Shown: piece by piece, positions 31,926-41,077 of the stretch | How the letters are laid out: each line of letters starts with the position of its first letter | Numbering within the stretch: the stretch's first letter is position 1 | Assembly (NCBI RefSeq): GCF_001432305.1 | Contig: NZ_KQ483358.1 | Location: 2,085,113 to 2,149,112, forward strand | Origin: Curvibacter sp. PAE-UM | GTDB lineage: Bacteria; Pseudomonadota; Gammaproteobacteria; Burkholderiales; Burkholderiaceae_C | Reading direction: 5' to 3' | DNA length: 64,000 bases | Made by a program: the position numbers and the translations under genes | Notes under the pieces: generated by a model | The model's input: only the letters and a program-made list of their open reading frames with translations | The model's database searches: none | Told to the model about the DNA's origin: nothing

Positions 31926-32369
31926 ATGAATAATCCCACCGAGAAACCGCGGCCGCTCCCGCGCAGCGCCTACCGGGTGTTTCGCCCCATCACGACGCGC
32001 TGGATGGACAACGACGTGTATGGCCATGTCAACAACGTCGTCTACTACAGCTGGTTTGACACCGCGGTCAACGCTTGGCTGATCGAGCAGGGCGTGCTGG
32101 ACATCCACGGCGGCGACACCATCGGCCTGGTGATCGAGACCCAGTGCAACTACTTTGCCTCATTGGCTTTCCCCCAGACGGTGGAGGCCGGCATACGCGT
32201 GGCGCGGCTGGGACACTCCAGTGTGCGTTATGAGGTAGGCCTGTATGCCCAAGGCGAGGAATTCGCCGCGGCCCAGGGCCATTTTGTCCATGTCTACGTG
32301 GACCGGCAGTCCCGCCGGCCAGCTCCCCTTGCGGCGCCCCTGCGGGCGGCTCTTGAAACCCTGACCTGA
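31926..32369 (+). CDS. Acyl-CoA thioesterase, 4HBT/YbgC-like hotdog fold
   Basis: 147 residues. The N-terminal motif RWMDNDVYGHVNNVVYYSWFD holds the catalytic Asp and the HVNN active-site turn of the 4-hydroxybenzoyl-CoA thioesterase family. It should hydrolyse an acyl- or aryl-CoA. It is 5 bases upstream of a nitroreductase gene, so the two are co-transcribed; no shared pathway is obvious. Confidence 0.88.
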   Translation: MNNPTEKPRPLPRSAYRVFRPITTRWMDNDVYGHVNNVVYYSWFDTAVNAWLIEQGVLDIHGGDTIGLVIETQCNYFASLAFPQTVEAGIRVARLGHSSVRYEVGLYAQGEEFAAAQGHFVHVYVDRQSRRPAPLAAPLRAALETLT

Positions 32370-32374
32370 ACGCC

Positions 32375-33061
32375 ATGACCGTTGATGAAGCGATCCAGAC
32401 GCGCATGTCCGTGCGCGCCTACACGCCACAAGCTGTGGCGCCTGAAACCATCCAGGACATCCTGCAACTGGCCAGCCGTGCCCCTTCGGGGACCAACACG
32501 CAGCCCTGGAAGGTCTACGTGCTGCGGGGTGCCAGCCGCAACAGCCTGGTGGAGAAGGTGTGTGCCGCGCACGAGGCCCTGCGCGCCGATCCGGCGCTGG
32601 CCGCCGAATACCGCGAGGAATACGACTACTACCCTGAGAAATGGGTCAGCCCCTACATCGACCGCCGGCGCGAGAACGGCTGGGGCCTGTACGGCCTGCT
32701 GGGCATCACCAAGGGCGACAAGGACAGGATGCACGCCCAGCACCAGCGCAATTTCCGTTTCTTCGATGCGCCGGTGGGCCTGATGTTCACGCTGGACCGT
32801 GTCATGGGCCGGGGTTCCCTGGTGGACTACGGCATGTTCCTGGAAAACATCATGCTGGCGGCGCGCGCGCGCGGCCTGCACACCTGCCCGCAGGCCGCGT
32901 GGAACGGCTTTGCGAAGATCATCCTGCCGCACATCGGGGCGGGTGCGGATGAGATGCTGGTGTGCGGCATGGCACTGGGGCATGCCGACAGCTCTGCTAT
33001 CGTCAACAGTTTCCATACACCGCGTGAACCGGTGAGCGCCTTCACTCACTGGCTGGACTGA
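32375..33061 (+). CDS. Nitroreductase family protein
   Basis: 228 residues of the FMN-dependent nitroreductase fold: an N-terminal TRMSVRAYTP with FMN-contacting RxSxR and the SRAPSGTNTQPWKVYVL segment, and C-terminal LVCGMALGHADSSAIVNSF. It reduces nitro, quinone or enone compounds with NAD(P)H; the physiological substrate is unknown. Operon partner of the thioesterase upstream. Confidence 0.9.
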   Translation: MTVDEAIQTRMSVRAYTPQAVAPETIQDILQLASRAPSGTNTQPWKVYVLRGASRNSLVEKVCAAHEALRADPALAAEYREEYDYYPEKWVSPYIDRRRENGWGLYGLLGITKGDKDRMHAQHQRNFRFFDAPVGLMFTLDRVMGRGSLVDYGMFLENIMLAARARGLHTCPQAAWNGFAKIILPHIGAGADEMLVCGMALGHADSSAIVNSFHTPREPVSAFTHWLD

Positions 33062-33117
33062 GCTCGCCCGTCGGACAGACTGCACCACAACCTGATTCAA
33101 ACAAGAGGAGACATCAC

Positions 33118-34404
33118 ATGCTGACCCTGCTGGTCATCGTTTTCGTGCTGGCCTACGCGGCCATTGCCCTGGAGCATCCGCTCAAGATCAACAAGTCCGC
33201 CTCCGCGTTGCTGGGCGCCGGCCTCCTCTGGACGATCTATGCCGTGGCCACTGGGGACGCCACCAAAGTCGGGGGGGAACTGGGCGAATCGCTCATGGGC
33301 ACCGCGCAGATCGTCTTCTTCCTGATGGGGGCCATGACCATTGTCGAGGTGGTCGACGCGCACAACGGCTTCGAGGTCATCACCCGGCGCATCAAGACCC
33401 AGAAGCTTTCCACGCTGATGTGGATGGTCGGTTTTGTCAGTTTCTTCCTGAGTGCCATCCTGGACAACCTGACCACCACCATCGTCATGGTTTCGCTGAT
33501 GAAGAAGTTGCTGGACCAGCGTGAGGACCGCCTGTTCTTCGCCGGCATCATCGTCATTGCGGCCAACGCTGGCGGGGCCTGGACGCCGATCGGCGACGTG
33601 ACCACCACCATGCTGTGGATCGGCGGGCAGATCACGGCAGTGGAAATCATGAAGGGGCTGTTCATCCCGTCGCTGATCAACCTGATCGTGCCGCTGGCCG
33701 TGACCAGCTTCGTGCTGGGCTCGCGTCCGGTGATCGCGCCGAAACGTGCCGATGCGGCAGAGGGTCCCGAGACCACCGCCTTCGAGCGCAACCTGATGTT
33801 TTTCATGGGCCTGGGCATCCTGGTCGCGGTGCCGGTGTTCAAGACCGTGACGCACCTGCCGCCCTTCATGGGCATCCTGTTCGGCCTGGGCATCCTGTGG
33901 CTGGTGGGTGATCTGGTGCACCGGAACAAGGAAGACGATCTGGCCAAGCAGCGCCTGACGCTGGCGCGTGCGCTGACCCGCATCGACATGAGCTCCATCG
34001 TCTTCTTCATCGGCATCCTGCTGGCGGTGGCGGTGCTGGAGCACACCCACATCCTGTCGTCCATCGCCCAGTGGCTGGACCACAGCGTGGGCCGCCAGGA
34101 CATCATCGTCATGCTGATCGGCCTGGTCAGCGCCGTGGTGGACAACGTGCCGCTGGTGGCGGCCTCCATGGGCATGTACAGCCTGCAGCAGTACCCGGTG
34201 GACAGTTTCCTCTGGGAGTTCCTGGCCTATTGCGCCGGCACCGGTGGCTCCATCCTGATCATCGGTTCGGCCGCCGGCGTGGCCGCCATGGGCCTGGAGA
34301 AGATCGACTTCTTCTGGTACGTGCGCAAGATCAGCGGTCTGGCCCTGATCGGCTACTTCGCTGGCGCCTTGTTCTACATTGCCGAATACCACCTGTTGCA
34401 CTGA
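33118..34404 (+). CDS. nhaD: Na+/H+ antiporter NhaD
   Basis: 428 residues with about eleven to twelve membrane segments. The conserved ion-transport segments LSAILDNLTTTIVMVSLM, GGAWTPIGDVTTTMLWI and VSAVVDNVPLVAASMGM are the NhaD type of the IT superfamily, and GTGGSILIIGSAAGVAAMG near the end is typical. It exchanges Na+ or Li+ for protons in the inner membrane. An AAGAGGAGA ribosome site precedes the ATG. Confidence 0.94.
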   Translation: MLTLLVIVFVLAYAAIALEHPLKINKSASALLGAGLLWTIYAVATGDATKVGGELGESLMGTAQIVFFLMGAMTIVEVVDAHNGFEVITRRIKTQKLSTLMWMVGFVSFFLSAILDNLTTTIVMVSLMKKLLDQREDRLFFAGIIVIAANAGGAWTPIGDVTTTMLWIGGQITAVEIMKGLFIPSLINLIVPLAVTSFVLGSRPVIAPKRADAAEGPETTAFERNLMFFMGLGILVAVPVFKTVTHLPPFMGILFGLGILWLVGDLVHRNKEDDLAKQRLTLARALTRIDMSSIVFFIGILLAVAVLEHTHILSSIAQWLDHSVGRQDIIVMLIGLVSAVVDNVPLVAASMGMYSLQQYPVDSFLWEFLAYCAGTGGSILIIGSAAGVAAMGLEKIDFFWYVRKISGLALIGYFAGALFYIAEYHLLH

Positions 34405-34449
34405 AGTTGCTTCCTCCACCCACATCGCCCATCCCCCGAGACCTGCACC

Positions 34450-35430
34450 ATGAAACCGAAGATCCTTGTAGCCCGTGCCGTTTTTCCCGAGACCATTGCC
34501 TATCTGTCGCAGCATTTCGACGTCGAAGCCAACCCCTCCGATGAGGCCTGGACCGGCGCGCAGCTGATCGAGCATCTGCGCGACAAGGATGGCGCCTTCA
34601 CCACCGGCAGCGTGCGCATCGATGCCGAGGTGCTGGCGGCTTGTCCGAAGCTCAGGATTTGCGCCAACATGGCTGTGGGTTACAACAACTTTGACCTCGA
34701 CGCCATGACCGCGCGCGGCGTGCTGGGCACCAACACGCCCGACGTGCTGACCGAGACCACGGCCGATTTCGGTTTTGCGCTGGTGATGGCCACGGCCCGC
34801 CGCATCACCGAGAGCGAGATCTACCTGCGCGAAGGCAAATGGACCAAGTGGAGCTACGACATGTTCGCCGGCTCCGACATCCACGGCGCCACGCTGGGCA
34901 TCCTCGGCATGGGACGCATCGGCCAGGGTATCGCCAAACGCGGTGCGCTGGGTTTCGGCATGAACGTGATCTATCACAACCGTTCGCGCCTGGATGCTGC
35001 GACGGAGGCCGAGTGCAAGGCACGTTATGTCAGCAAGGAAGAGCTGCTGAAGACAGCCGACCACCTGGTGCTGGTGCTGCCGTACTCGGCCGCCTCGCAC
35101 CACGCCATCGGCGCGGCCGAGCTGGCCCAGATGAAACCCACGGCCACGCTGGTCAACATCGCGCGCGGCGGCATCGTCGACGACGCGGCCCTGGCCCAGG
35201 CCCTGCGTGACAAGCGCATCGCCGCGGCCGGGCTGGACGTGTTCGAGGGCGAGCCCAAGGTGCATCCGGACCTGCTGACCGTACCCAACGTGGTGCTGAC
35301 GCCGCACATTGCCAGCTCCAGCGTGCCCACGCGCAAGGCCATGGCCAAGCTGGCGGCCGACAACCTGATCGAGTTCTTCAGCAAGGACAAGGGCCTGACG
35401 CCGCTGAACCCCCAGGTGCTCAAGGCCTGA
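34450..35430 (+). CDS. 2-hydroxyacid dehydrogenase (glyoxylate/hydroxypyruvate reductase-like)
   Basis: 326 residues. NAD(P) motif LGILGMGRIGQGIAKRGALG, substrate Arg in VNIARGGIVDD, Glu in DVFEGEPKVHP and catalytic His in LTPHIASSS are all present; the layout is that of GhrB/gluconate 2-dehydrogenase-like enzymes. It reduces glyoxylate, hydroxypyruvate or 2-ketogluconate. It is separate in sequence from the dehydrogenase at 9140-10147, and converges on the YbdK gene with a one-base gap. Confidence 0.9.
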   Translation: MKPKILVARAVFPETIAYLSQHFDVEANPSDEAWTGAQLIEHLRDKDGAFTTGSVRIDAEVLAACPKLRICANMAVGYNNFDLDAMTARGVLGTNTPDVLTETTADFGFALVMATARRITESEIYLREGKWTKWSYDMFAGSDIHGATLGILGMGRIGQGIAKRGALGFGMNVIYHNRSRLDAATEAECKARYVSKEELLKTADHLVLVLPYSAASHHAIGAAELAQMKPTATLVNIARGGIVDDAALAQALRDKRIAAAGLDVFEGEPKVHPDLLTVPNVVLTPHIASSSVPTRKAMAKLAADNLIEFFSKDKGLTPLNPQVLKA

Positions 35431-35431
35431 T

Positions 35432-36565
35432 TCAGGCCACGCGTGTGCCGGTCTTGCGGAATTGCAAGCCGGCCTGGCGCGTGACCTCGCCCAGCAGCTG
35501 CTCGTTGGCTTGCGCATCGCGCAGCCAGCGGGCATCGTTGAGTCCGCGCTCGGTGCTGTTGCGCAGCAGTTCGAGCGCAGCCCCCGAGCCCGGTGTGATG
35601 GCGTAGGGCTGCACCCGGTCCAGTGTGGCCAGGATGTGCTCCTTGAGCGGCAGGTGGGTGCCGCTGGCCGGGTCCACGTAGACCGCGTCCAGCCCGAAAC
35701 GACAGGCCTGGAAGCGGTTGTAGGTATAGACCAGGTAATCGTCCTCCACCGGCTCGAACGGCGCCTCCTTCAGGAACCAGGCGGCCAGGGCCTGCACGTA
35801 GCCGGCCAGCGCGGCGGCACGCTCGATGGAGAGCGGCGTGTCGAACACCCGGATCTCGATGGTGCCGTACTCCGGCTTGGGCCGGATGTCCCAGTAGAAG
35901 TCCTTCATGCTGCGGACCACGCCGGTGCGTGTCATCTTGTCGAAGTAGGCGTTGAAGTCGTCCCAGTTCAGCACGAAGGGCGCACGCCCCGACAGCGGGA
36001 AGGCGAACACCGAGTTCAGGCGCGCCGAATCAAAAGCCGTGTCGTGCCCCTGCACGTAGGGCGAGGAGGCCGACAGGGCAATGAAGTGCGGGATGTAACG
36101 CGACATGCGGTGCAGCATGAGCAGGGCGCTGTCGGCGTCCGGGCAGCCCACGTGCACGTGCTGGCCGAAGATGGTGAACTGTTTGGACAGGTAACCGTAA
36201 AGTTCGGACAGTTGGCGAAAACGCGGTTTGTCGTAGATGCGCCGCTCGTGCCACTGCTGGAAGGGGTGGGTGCCGCCGCCGACCACGGCGATGTTGAGCT
36301 TGTCGGCGCATTGCACCAGGGCATCGCGGATCTGGCCCAGCTCCTCCTGCACGTGCGATGGCGAGTGGCAGATGCCGGTGGAAATCTCGATCATGCTCGA
36401 GGTCATCTCCGGCACCACGCTGCCGGGCAGCTTGCGCTTGGCCATCAGACGCAGCATGTCGTCGGCGTAGGGCGCGAGGTCGTAGTCGTGCGTGTTGACG
36501 AGCTGCAGCTCCAGCTCCACGCCCAGGGTCAGGGCCTCGGAATGGCTGAAGGGTTCAAGCGGCAT
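35432..36565 (-). CDS. ybdK: YbdK family carboxylate-amine ligase (glutamate-cysteine ligase type 2)
   Basis: 377 residues from the ATG at 36565, overlapping the antiporter stop by 11 bases. The GCS2 fold shows [11 protein letters not shown] at the start, [33 protein letters not shown] and [12 protein letters not shown]. Members ligate a carboxylate to an amine using ATP, and E. coli YbdK has weak glutamate-cysteine ligase activity. Glutathione made this way could gate Kef-type antiporters; the neighbouring gene is a Kef-like antiporter, which makes the link worth noting. Confidence 0.92.
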   Translation of the reverse strand: MPLEPFSHSEALTLGVELELQLVNTHDYDLAPYADDMLRLMAKRKLPGSVVPEMTSSMIEISTGICHSPSHVQEELGQIRDALVQCADKLNIAVVGGGTHPFQQWHERRIYDKPRFRQLSELYGYLSKQFTIFGQHVHVGCPDADSALLMLHRMSRYIPHFIALSASSPYVQGHDTAFDSARLNSVFAFPLSGRAPFVLNWDDFNAYFDKMTRTGVVRSMKDFYWDIRPKPEYGTIEIRVFDTPLSIERAAALAGYVQALAAWFLKEAPFEPVEDDYLVYTYNRFQACRFGLDAVYVDPASGTHLPLKEHILATLDRVQPYAITPGSGAALELLRNSTERGLNDARWLRDAQANEQLLGEVTRQAGLQFRKTGTRVA

Positions 36566-37814
36566 CGTTGTTCTCTCCCTCGGGTTTGACGCGCCGGATG
36601 GCCGGCGGGCGTCCTGCTTCGCCGGCGCGCTGCAGGGCCAGCATGGCCATGAGCGCACCCAGCACTTCCATGAACAGGATCAGCGGCAGGGCGATGGCGG
36701 CCACCGGCTGCCCGATGGCGGGCGCAAATTCGGAAAACTGGGACACCAGCAGCAAGGCCACGGCCGACATGGGCCACATGGCGCTGGCCGTCCACAGGGC
36801 CTGCCTCGGGCTGGCGCCGCTGCCCAAACCCGCCAGGGCGATGGCCGCCAGCTTGGCCAGGGCGCGCGCCAGCACCAGGGCGGCGATCAGGCTCCAGGCT
36901 TCCCAGTTCCAGGGCGCCTGGGCAGCGGCCATGGAGACCAGCACGAACATCAGGATGGTCAGGATGGCCGAGGCCGTGCCGAACTGGCGCGGCCAAGACC
37001 AGGGGCGCGGGTGCAGGGTCTTGAGCAGGACGCCGGCCAGCAGGGCGGCCAGCGGCGCCGAGCCGCCGAAGTGCGCGGCCAGGGCCGTGCCGGCGACGAT
37101 CAGCGAGAGCTGCAGCACCGCGGTGTTCTCGCTGGTCGGGCTCATGATCTCCAGTGCCTTGCGCAGGGCGTAGGCCAGCAAGGCACCCACCAGCACCGAG
37201 GCGACGACCAGCAGGATCACCGGGTAGATGGCATCGGCCAGGGTCGCTTCCGAACGGCCCAGCAGGCGTGCCATGACACCGCCCAGGGCCAGCACGTAAA
37301 AGGTGTTGAGTGCTGCCAGGGTGATGACGCGGTCGGTCACGGGGCCGCTGGCGCGCAAATCGCTGGCCACCCGCATCAGCACCGTCGGCGAGGTGGCGAC
37401 CAGCAGCAGCGCCAGCGGTACATGCAGGACGCCGTCCACGCCGAAAAGCTGCAGCACCCACCAGGCCGCGAGGTAGGTGGCCAGGGCTTCGCCCAGGCTC
37501 TGGGCCAGCAGCATGGGGTTGTGGCGCAACCAGCGCAGCGACAGCCGCCCACCGGCCTCGAACAGCACGATGGACAGGCCGAGTTCCACCATGAACTGCG
37601 CAATGCCGTCCAGCGGCCAGCTGGCCGTGGTGTAGCCGGAGAAGCCGGCCAGGGCGCCCACGGCCGAATAACCCAGCACCTTGGGCAGGCCCAGGTAACG
37701 CTGCAGCAGGTGCCCGGCGGCGGCGGCCAGGGCCAGCAGCAGCGCCCACTGCACGGTGGGCAGGCCGGCCGAAGGCCTGATCCACTCGGACCAGTTGAGC
37801 ATCAGGTCGATCAT
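36555..37814 (-). CDS. Monovalent cation:proton antiporter-2 (KefB/C-like, CPA2)
   Basis: 419 residues from the ATG at 37814, with an AAAGGAGAG ribosome site. About twelve to thirteen membrane helices; key segments are [32 protein letters not shown] and [17 protein letters not shown]. There is no C-terminal TrkA-N/RCK domain, which Kef proteins carry, so nucleotide or glutathione gating through that domain is absent. It probably exchanges K+ or Na+ for protons. It is the middle gene of a MarR-antiporter-YbdK operon. Confidence 0.9.
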   Translation of the reverse strand: MIDLMLNWSEWIRPSAGLPTVQWALLLALAAAAGHLLQRYLGLPKVLGYSAVGALAGFSGYTTASWPLDGIAQFMVELGLSIVLFEAGGRLSLRWLRHNPMLLAQSLGEALATYLAAWWVLQLFGVDGVLHVPLALLLVATSPTVLMRVASDLRASGPVTDRVITLAALNTFYVLALGGVMARLLGRSEATLADAIYPVILLVVASVLVGALLAYALRKALEIMSPTSENTAVLQLSLIVAGTALAAHFGGSAPLAALLAGVLLKTLHPRPWSWPRQFGTASAILTILMFVLVSMAAAQAPWNWEAWSLIAALVLARALAKLAAIALAGLGSGASPRQALWTASAMWPMSAVALLLVSQFSEFAPAIGQPVAAIALPLILFMEVLGALMAMLALQRAGEAGRPPAIRRVKPEGENNDAA

Positions 37815-37854
37815 CGGCTCTCCTTTTTTGATGGGCCGGCAGCAATGCCGGGCG

Positions 37855-38373
37855 TCAGAGCGAGGCCAGCGGGGACCTGGCTGCGGTGTCATCGGCCTGC
37901 ATGGCGTCCAGCAGCAGGTCCAGGTCGGTGTTCAGGCGCCTGAGCACGGCCGGGGGCAGGGTCTGCAGGGCCTGGGGCAGCACGCCGATGTAATGCCCCT
38001 GCAGGCGCTGCAGCACCTTTTCGCCAGCGGGTAGCAGATTGAGGTGCAGCACGCGGGCATCGCTGCCATTGCGTGCGCCGATGACCAGCTTGCGTTCGAC
38101 CAGGGTCTTGACCAGGTTGCTGGCGGTGGACTGGTGGATGTCCATGGCTTGCGCCAGCGCACTGATGCGCAAGCCGGGCTGCTCGCGCAGCAGGCTCAGG
38201 GCGCGCAGCTGTGCCGCACCGGTGCCGGTGATCTGTTCGACCTGGCGGAAATGTGTGCGGACCGTGGCGAAGATCTGGCGGAACCGGCGCAGGGCCTGGA
38301 CCGCAGGGTCGGCGTCCGCGCGGGCCGTTGCCGTGGCCACCTGGCCCGGGCGCCGGGAGCGTGCTGGCTTCAT
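37855..38373 (-). CDS. MarR family transcriptional regulator
   Basis: 172 residues with a disordered basic N-terminus (about 1-25) and a winged helix: LRISALAQAMDIHQSTASNLVKTLVERKLVIGARNGSDARVLHL split into the usual helices and wing. MarR dimers bind palindromic operators and are released by small ligands. A perfect 12-bp palindrome lies 13 bases upstream of its ATG, suggesting autoregulation. The antiporter and ybdK genes follow on the same strand, so they are probable targets. Confidence 0.9.
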   Translation of the reverse strand: MKPARSRRPGQVATATARADADPAVQALRRFRQIFATVRTHFRQVEQITGTGAAQLRALSLLREQPGLRISALAQAMDIHQSTASNLVKTLVERKLVIGARNGSDARVLHLNLLPAGEKVLQRLQGHYIGVLPQALQTLPPAVLRRLNTDLDLLLDAMQADDTAARSPLASL

Positions 38374-38385
38374 GCGATTTATTAT

Positions 38386-38397
38386 ATTTGTACAAAT
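38386..38397. promoter_or_regulatory. Probable MarR operator (palindrome)
   Basis: ATTTGTACAAAT, a perfect dyad in an AT-rich stretch between marR and the divergent rmuC, overlapping the likely -10/-35 region of marR. Confidence 0.6.
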
Positions 38398-38479
38398 GTA
38401 TTGGGTGATTGGCCCTCACACCCGACGGGTGATCCCGCTGTGCGTCATGAATCACAATAGGGGCCTGGAGGAAAACGGT

Positions 38480-39835
38480 TTGAACTCAGTCGTGTTCTGG
38501 GCCCTGCTGGTGCTGGGCGTCTTGAATCTGGTGCTGCTGCTGGCCCTCGTGCTGCGTCGCGAGGACACGAAGTCGGCGCAGGCGGGCGAGTTGCTGCGTG
38601 CCGAGCTGCAGGCCGGCAGCGAACGGCTGGCGCGTGACTTGCGCCAGGAGATCAGCGAGTCGGCCCGCAGCAGCCGGCTGGAATTGACGCAAAACCTGGC
38701 CACCTTCCAGCAGACCCTGGTGCAGCAGGGGGCCGAGGCCACGCGCACGCAGAACACGCAGATCGATGCCTTCGGCCAGCAACTGGCCTTGTTGCAGAAG
38801 ACCCTCTCCGACACGCTGACGCTGCAGCTTTCCAACCTGAGCGAATCCAACGCCCGGCGCATGTCCGAGGTGCGCGCCACGCTGGAGGCGCAGCTGGCCC
38901 AGCTGCAGCAGACCAATATCGCCAAACTCGACGAGATGCGCGCCACGGTCGACGAGAAGCTGCAGACCACCTTGCACGCCCGGCTGGGTGAGAGCTTCAA
39001 GCAGGTGGCCGAGCGTCTGGAGCAGGTGCACAAGGGCCTGGGCGAGATGCAGACCCTGGCCGCCGGCGTCGGCGACCTCAAGCACCTGCTGACCAATGTC
39101 AAGACCCGCGGCATGTTCGGCGAGGCCCAGCTGGCCGGCCTGCTGGAGCAGGTCTTCGTGCCCGACCAGTACGCCGCACAGATCGCCACGCGACCGGGCA
39201 GCAAGAACGTGGTGGACTTCGCCATCAAGTTGCCGGGCAAGTCCGACGACGGCTCGCCGTTGTGGCTGCCCATCGACGCCAAGTTCCCGAACGAGGACTA
39301 CGAGCGCCTGCTCGACGCGCAGCAGCGCGCCGATGTGCTGGCAGCGGAAGCGGCCGCCAAGGCGCTGGAGGCGCGCATCCGGCTCGAGGCCAAGTCGATT
39401 GCCGAGAAGTACATCGAACCGCCCTACACCACGGATTTCGCCATCCTCTTCCTGCCCACCGAAGGCCTGTACGCCGAAGTGCTGCGCCGGCCGGGCCTGA
39501 TGGAGTCCCTGCAGCGCGAGCACCGCATCACGCTGGCCGGCCCGACCACACTGCTGGCCATGCTCAGCTCGCTGCAGATGGGTTTTCGCACGCTGGCGCT
39601 GGAGAAACGTTCCAGCGAGGTCTGGCAGGTGCTGGGTGCGGTCAAGACCGAATTCAACAAGTTCGGCGACGTGCTGGCCAAGGTCAAGACACAGACCGAG
39701 ACCGTGCTCAATACGCTGCAGCAGGCCGAGACCCGCAGCAATGTCATGAAGCGTGCGCTGCGCCAGGTCGAGGCCCTGCCCGAGACGCAGGCGCAGGCCC
39801 TGTTGCCCGTGGACAAAGAGGCTGACGAAGGGTGA
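38480..39835 (+). CDS. rmuC: DNA recombination protein RmuC
   Basis: 451 residues from a TTG at 38480, chosen because GGAGGA sits 8 bases before it; an in-frame ATG at 38447 has no ribosome site. One N-terminal membrane helix (VVFWALLVLGVLNLVLLLAL), a long coiled coil (about 40-200), then the RmuC nuclease-like domain with KTRGMFGEAQLAGLLEQ, LPIDAKFPNEDYERL and FLPTEGLYAEVL. It limits rearrangements at inverted repeats. It overlaps the following MFS gene by 4 bases. Confidence 0.93.
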   Translation: MNSVVFWALLVLGVLNLVLLLALVLRREDTKSAQAGELLRAELQAGSERLARDLRQEISESARSSRLELTQNLATFQQTLVQQGAEATRTQNTQIDAFGQQLALLQKTLSDTLTLQLSNLSESNARRMSEVRATLEAQLAQLQQTNIAKLDEMRATVDEKLQTTLHARLGESFKQVAERLEQVHKGLGEMQTLAAGVGDLKHLLTNVKTRGMFGEAQLAGLLEQVFVPDQYAAQIATRPGSKNVVDFAIKLPGKSDDGSPLWLPIDAKFPNEDYERLLDAQQRADVLAAEAAAKALEARIRLEAKSIAEKYIEPPYTTDFAILFLPTEGLYAEVLRRPGLMESLQREHRITLAGPTTLLAMLSSLQMGFRTLALEKRSSEVWQVLGAVKTEFNKFGDVLAKVKTQTETVLNTLQQAETRSNVMKRALRQVEALPETQAQALLPVDKEADEG

Positions 39836-41046
39836 GGGGCGTTACAGCAGCCCCGCGTTTCATGCTGGCGCGCCTGATCGGCGGACACATCTGCCTGCAC
39901 GCCTGCATGGCCGGCCTGCGCATGGCGGCACCGCTGCTGGCGCTCAAGCAGGGCTACAGCGCGATGGCGGTGGGCGTGCTGATGGCTCTGTTCGCATTGA
40001 CCCAGGTCTTTCTGGCCCTGCCGGCCGGTCGTTATGCCGACCGCCACGGCCTGCGCCGGCCCATCGCCTTCAGCGTGATCGCTGCGACGGCGGGCACGGC
40101 ACTCGCCGCCCTGTTCCCCGTGTTTCCCATGCTCTGCCTGGCCGCACTGCTCAGCGGCGGCGCCACGGGGGCAGCGTCGATAGCCCTGCAGCGCCATGTG
40201 GGCCGCGCCGCACGCGATGCCACCGAGCTCAAGCAGATGTTCAGCTGGCTGTCCATCGGGCCGGCCACCTCCAACTTCCTCGGTCCCCTGGCCGCCGGCC
40301 TGCTGATCGATCATGCCGGCGTCTGGCTGGGCGGTGAGGCGGGGGACCTGAACGGCTACCGCATCGCCTTCCTGCTGATGGCCTTGCTGCCGCTGCTGAC
40401 CTGGTGGTGGGTGCGGCGCACACCCGATCTGCCCTCGGCTGCTACACCGGCCGAGCAGGGCAAACGCCGGGCCTGGGACCTGCTGCGCGATCCCATGATG
40501 CGCCGCCTGCTGCTGGTGAACTGGTTTCTCTCATCCTGCTGGGACGTGCACACCTTCGTATTGCCGGTGCTGGGTCACGAGCGTGGCTACAGCGCCTCGA
40601 CCATCGGCATGCTGCTGGGCTCCTTTGCGCTGGCCGCCACGCTGGTGCGCCTGGCCATGCCCTGGCTGGCCGAGCATCTGCGCGAGTGGCTGGTGATCAG
40701 CGGCGCCATGCTGGCCACGGCCCTGCTGTTCGGCGTCTACCCCTTCATGCCCAGCGCGCTGGGCATGGGCGTGTGCTCGGTGCTGCTGGGTCTGGTGCTG
40801 GGTTCGGTGCAGCCCATGATCATGAGCACCCTGCACCAGATCACGCCGACCGACCGGCACGGCGAGGCGCTGGGCCTGCGCCTGATGTCGCTCAACGGCT
40901 CCAGTGTGGTCATGCCGCTGCTCTTCGGCAGCATCGGGGCCGTGGTGGGGGTGTCGCTGGTGTTCTGGGTGGTGGGGGCCGTGGTGGGACTGGGCAGCCA
41001 CACCGCCTGGAAGTTGAGGGCGCCCTCACCGCTGCGCGCCGCGTGA
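39832..41046 (+). CDS. MFS family transporter
   Basis: 404 residues from a GTG overlapping the rmuC stop (GTGA); an ATG at 39862 is the alternative. Twelve membrane helices are predicted; the MFS loop-2 motif appears as GRYADRHGLRRPI and the second-half copy near MPWLAEHLREWL is degenerate. The acidic/basic loop pattern fits a drug or metabolite exporter. The substrate cannot be told, and the link to rmuC is by position only. Confidence 0.87.
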   Translation: MRGVTAAPRFMLARLIGGHICLHACMAGLRMAAPLLALKQGYSAMAVGVLMALFALTQVFLALPAGRYADRHGLRRPIAFSVIAATAGTALAALFPVFPMLCLAALLSGGATGAASIALQRHVGRAARDATELKQMFSWLSIGPATSNFLGPLAAGLLIDHAGVWLGGEAGDLNGYRIAFLLMALLPLLTWWWVRRTPDLPSAATPAEQGKRRAWDLLRDPMMRRLLLVNWFLSSCWDVHTFVLPVLGHERGYSASTIGMLLGSFALAATLVRLAMPWLAEHLREWLVISGAMLATALLFGVYPFMPSALGMGVCSVLLGLVLGSVQPMIMSTLHQITPTDRHGEALGLRLMSLNGSSVVMPLLFGSIGAVVGVSLVFWVVGAVVGLGSHTAWKLRAPSPLRAA

Positions 41047-41077
41047 GCCTGGCCCCGAGGGGTGGCTTGGCGACGCC

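Noticed and set aside
33097-35535. An 812-codon antisense frame across nhaD and the hydroxyacid dehydrogenase
   Set aside because: Same shadow effect. It spans two clear sense genes and the gap between them, and its translation is low-complexity (Gln/His/Asp/Gly-rich).
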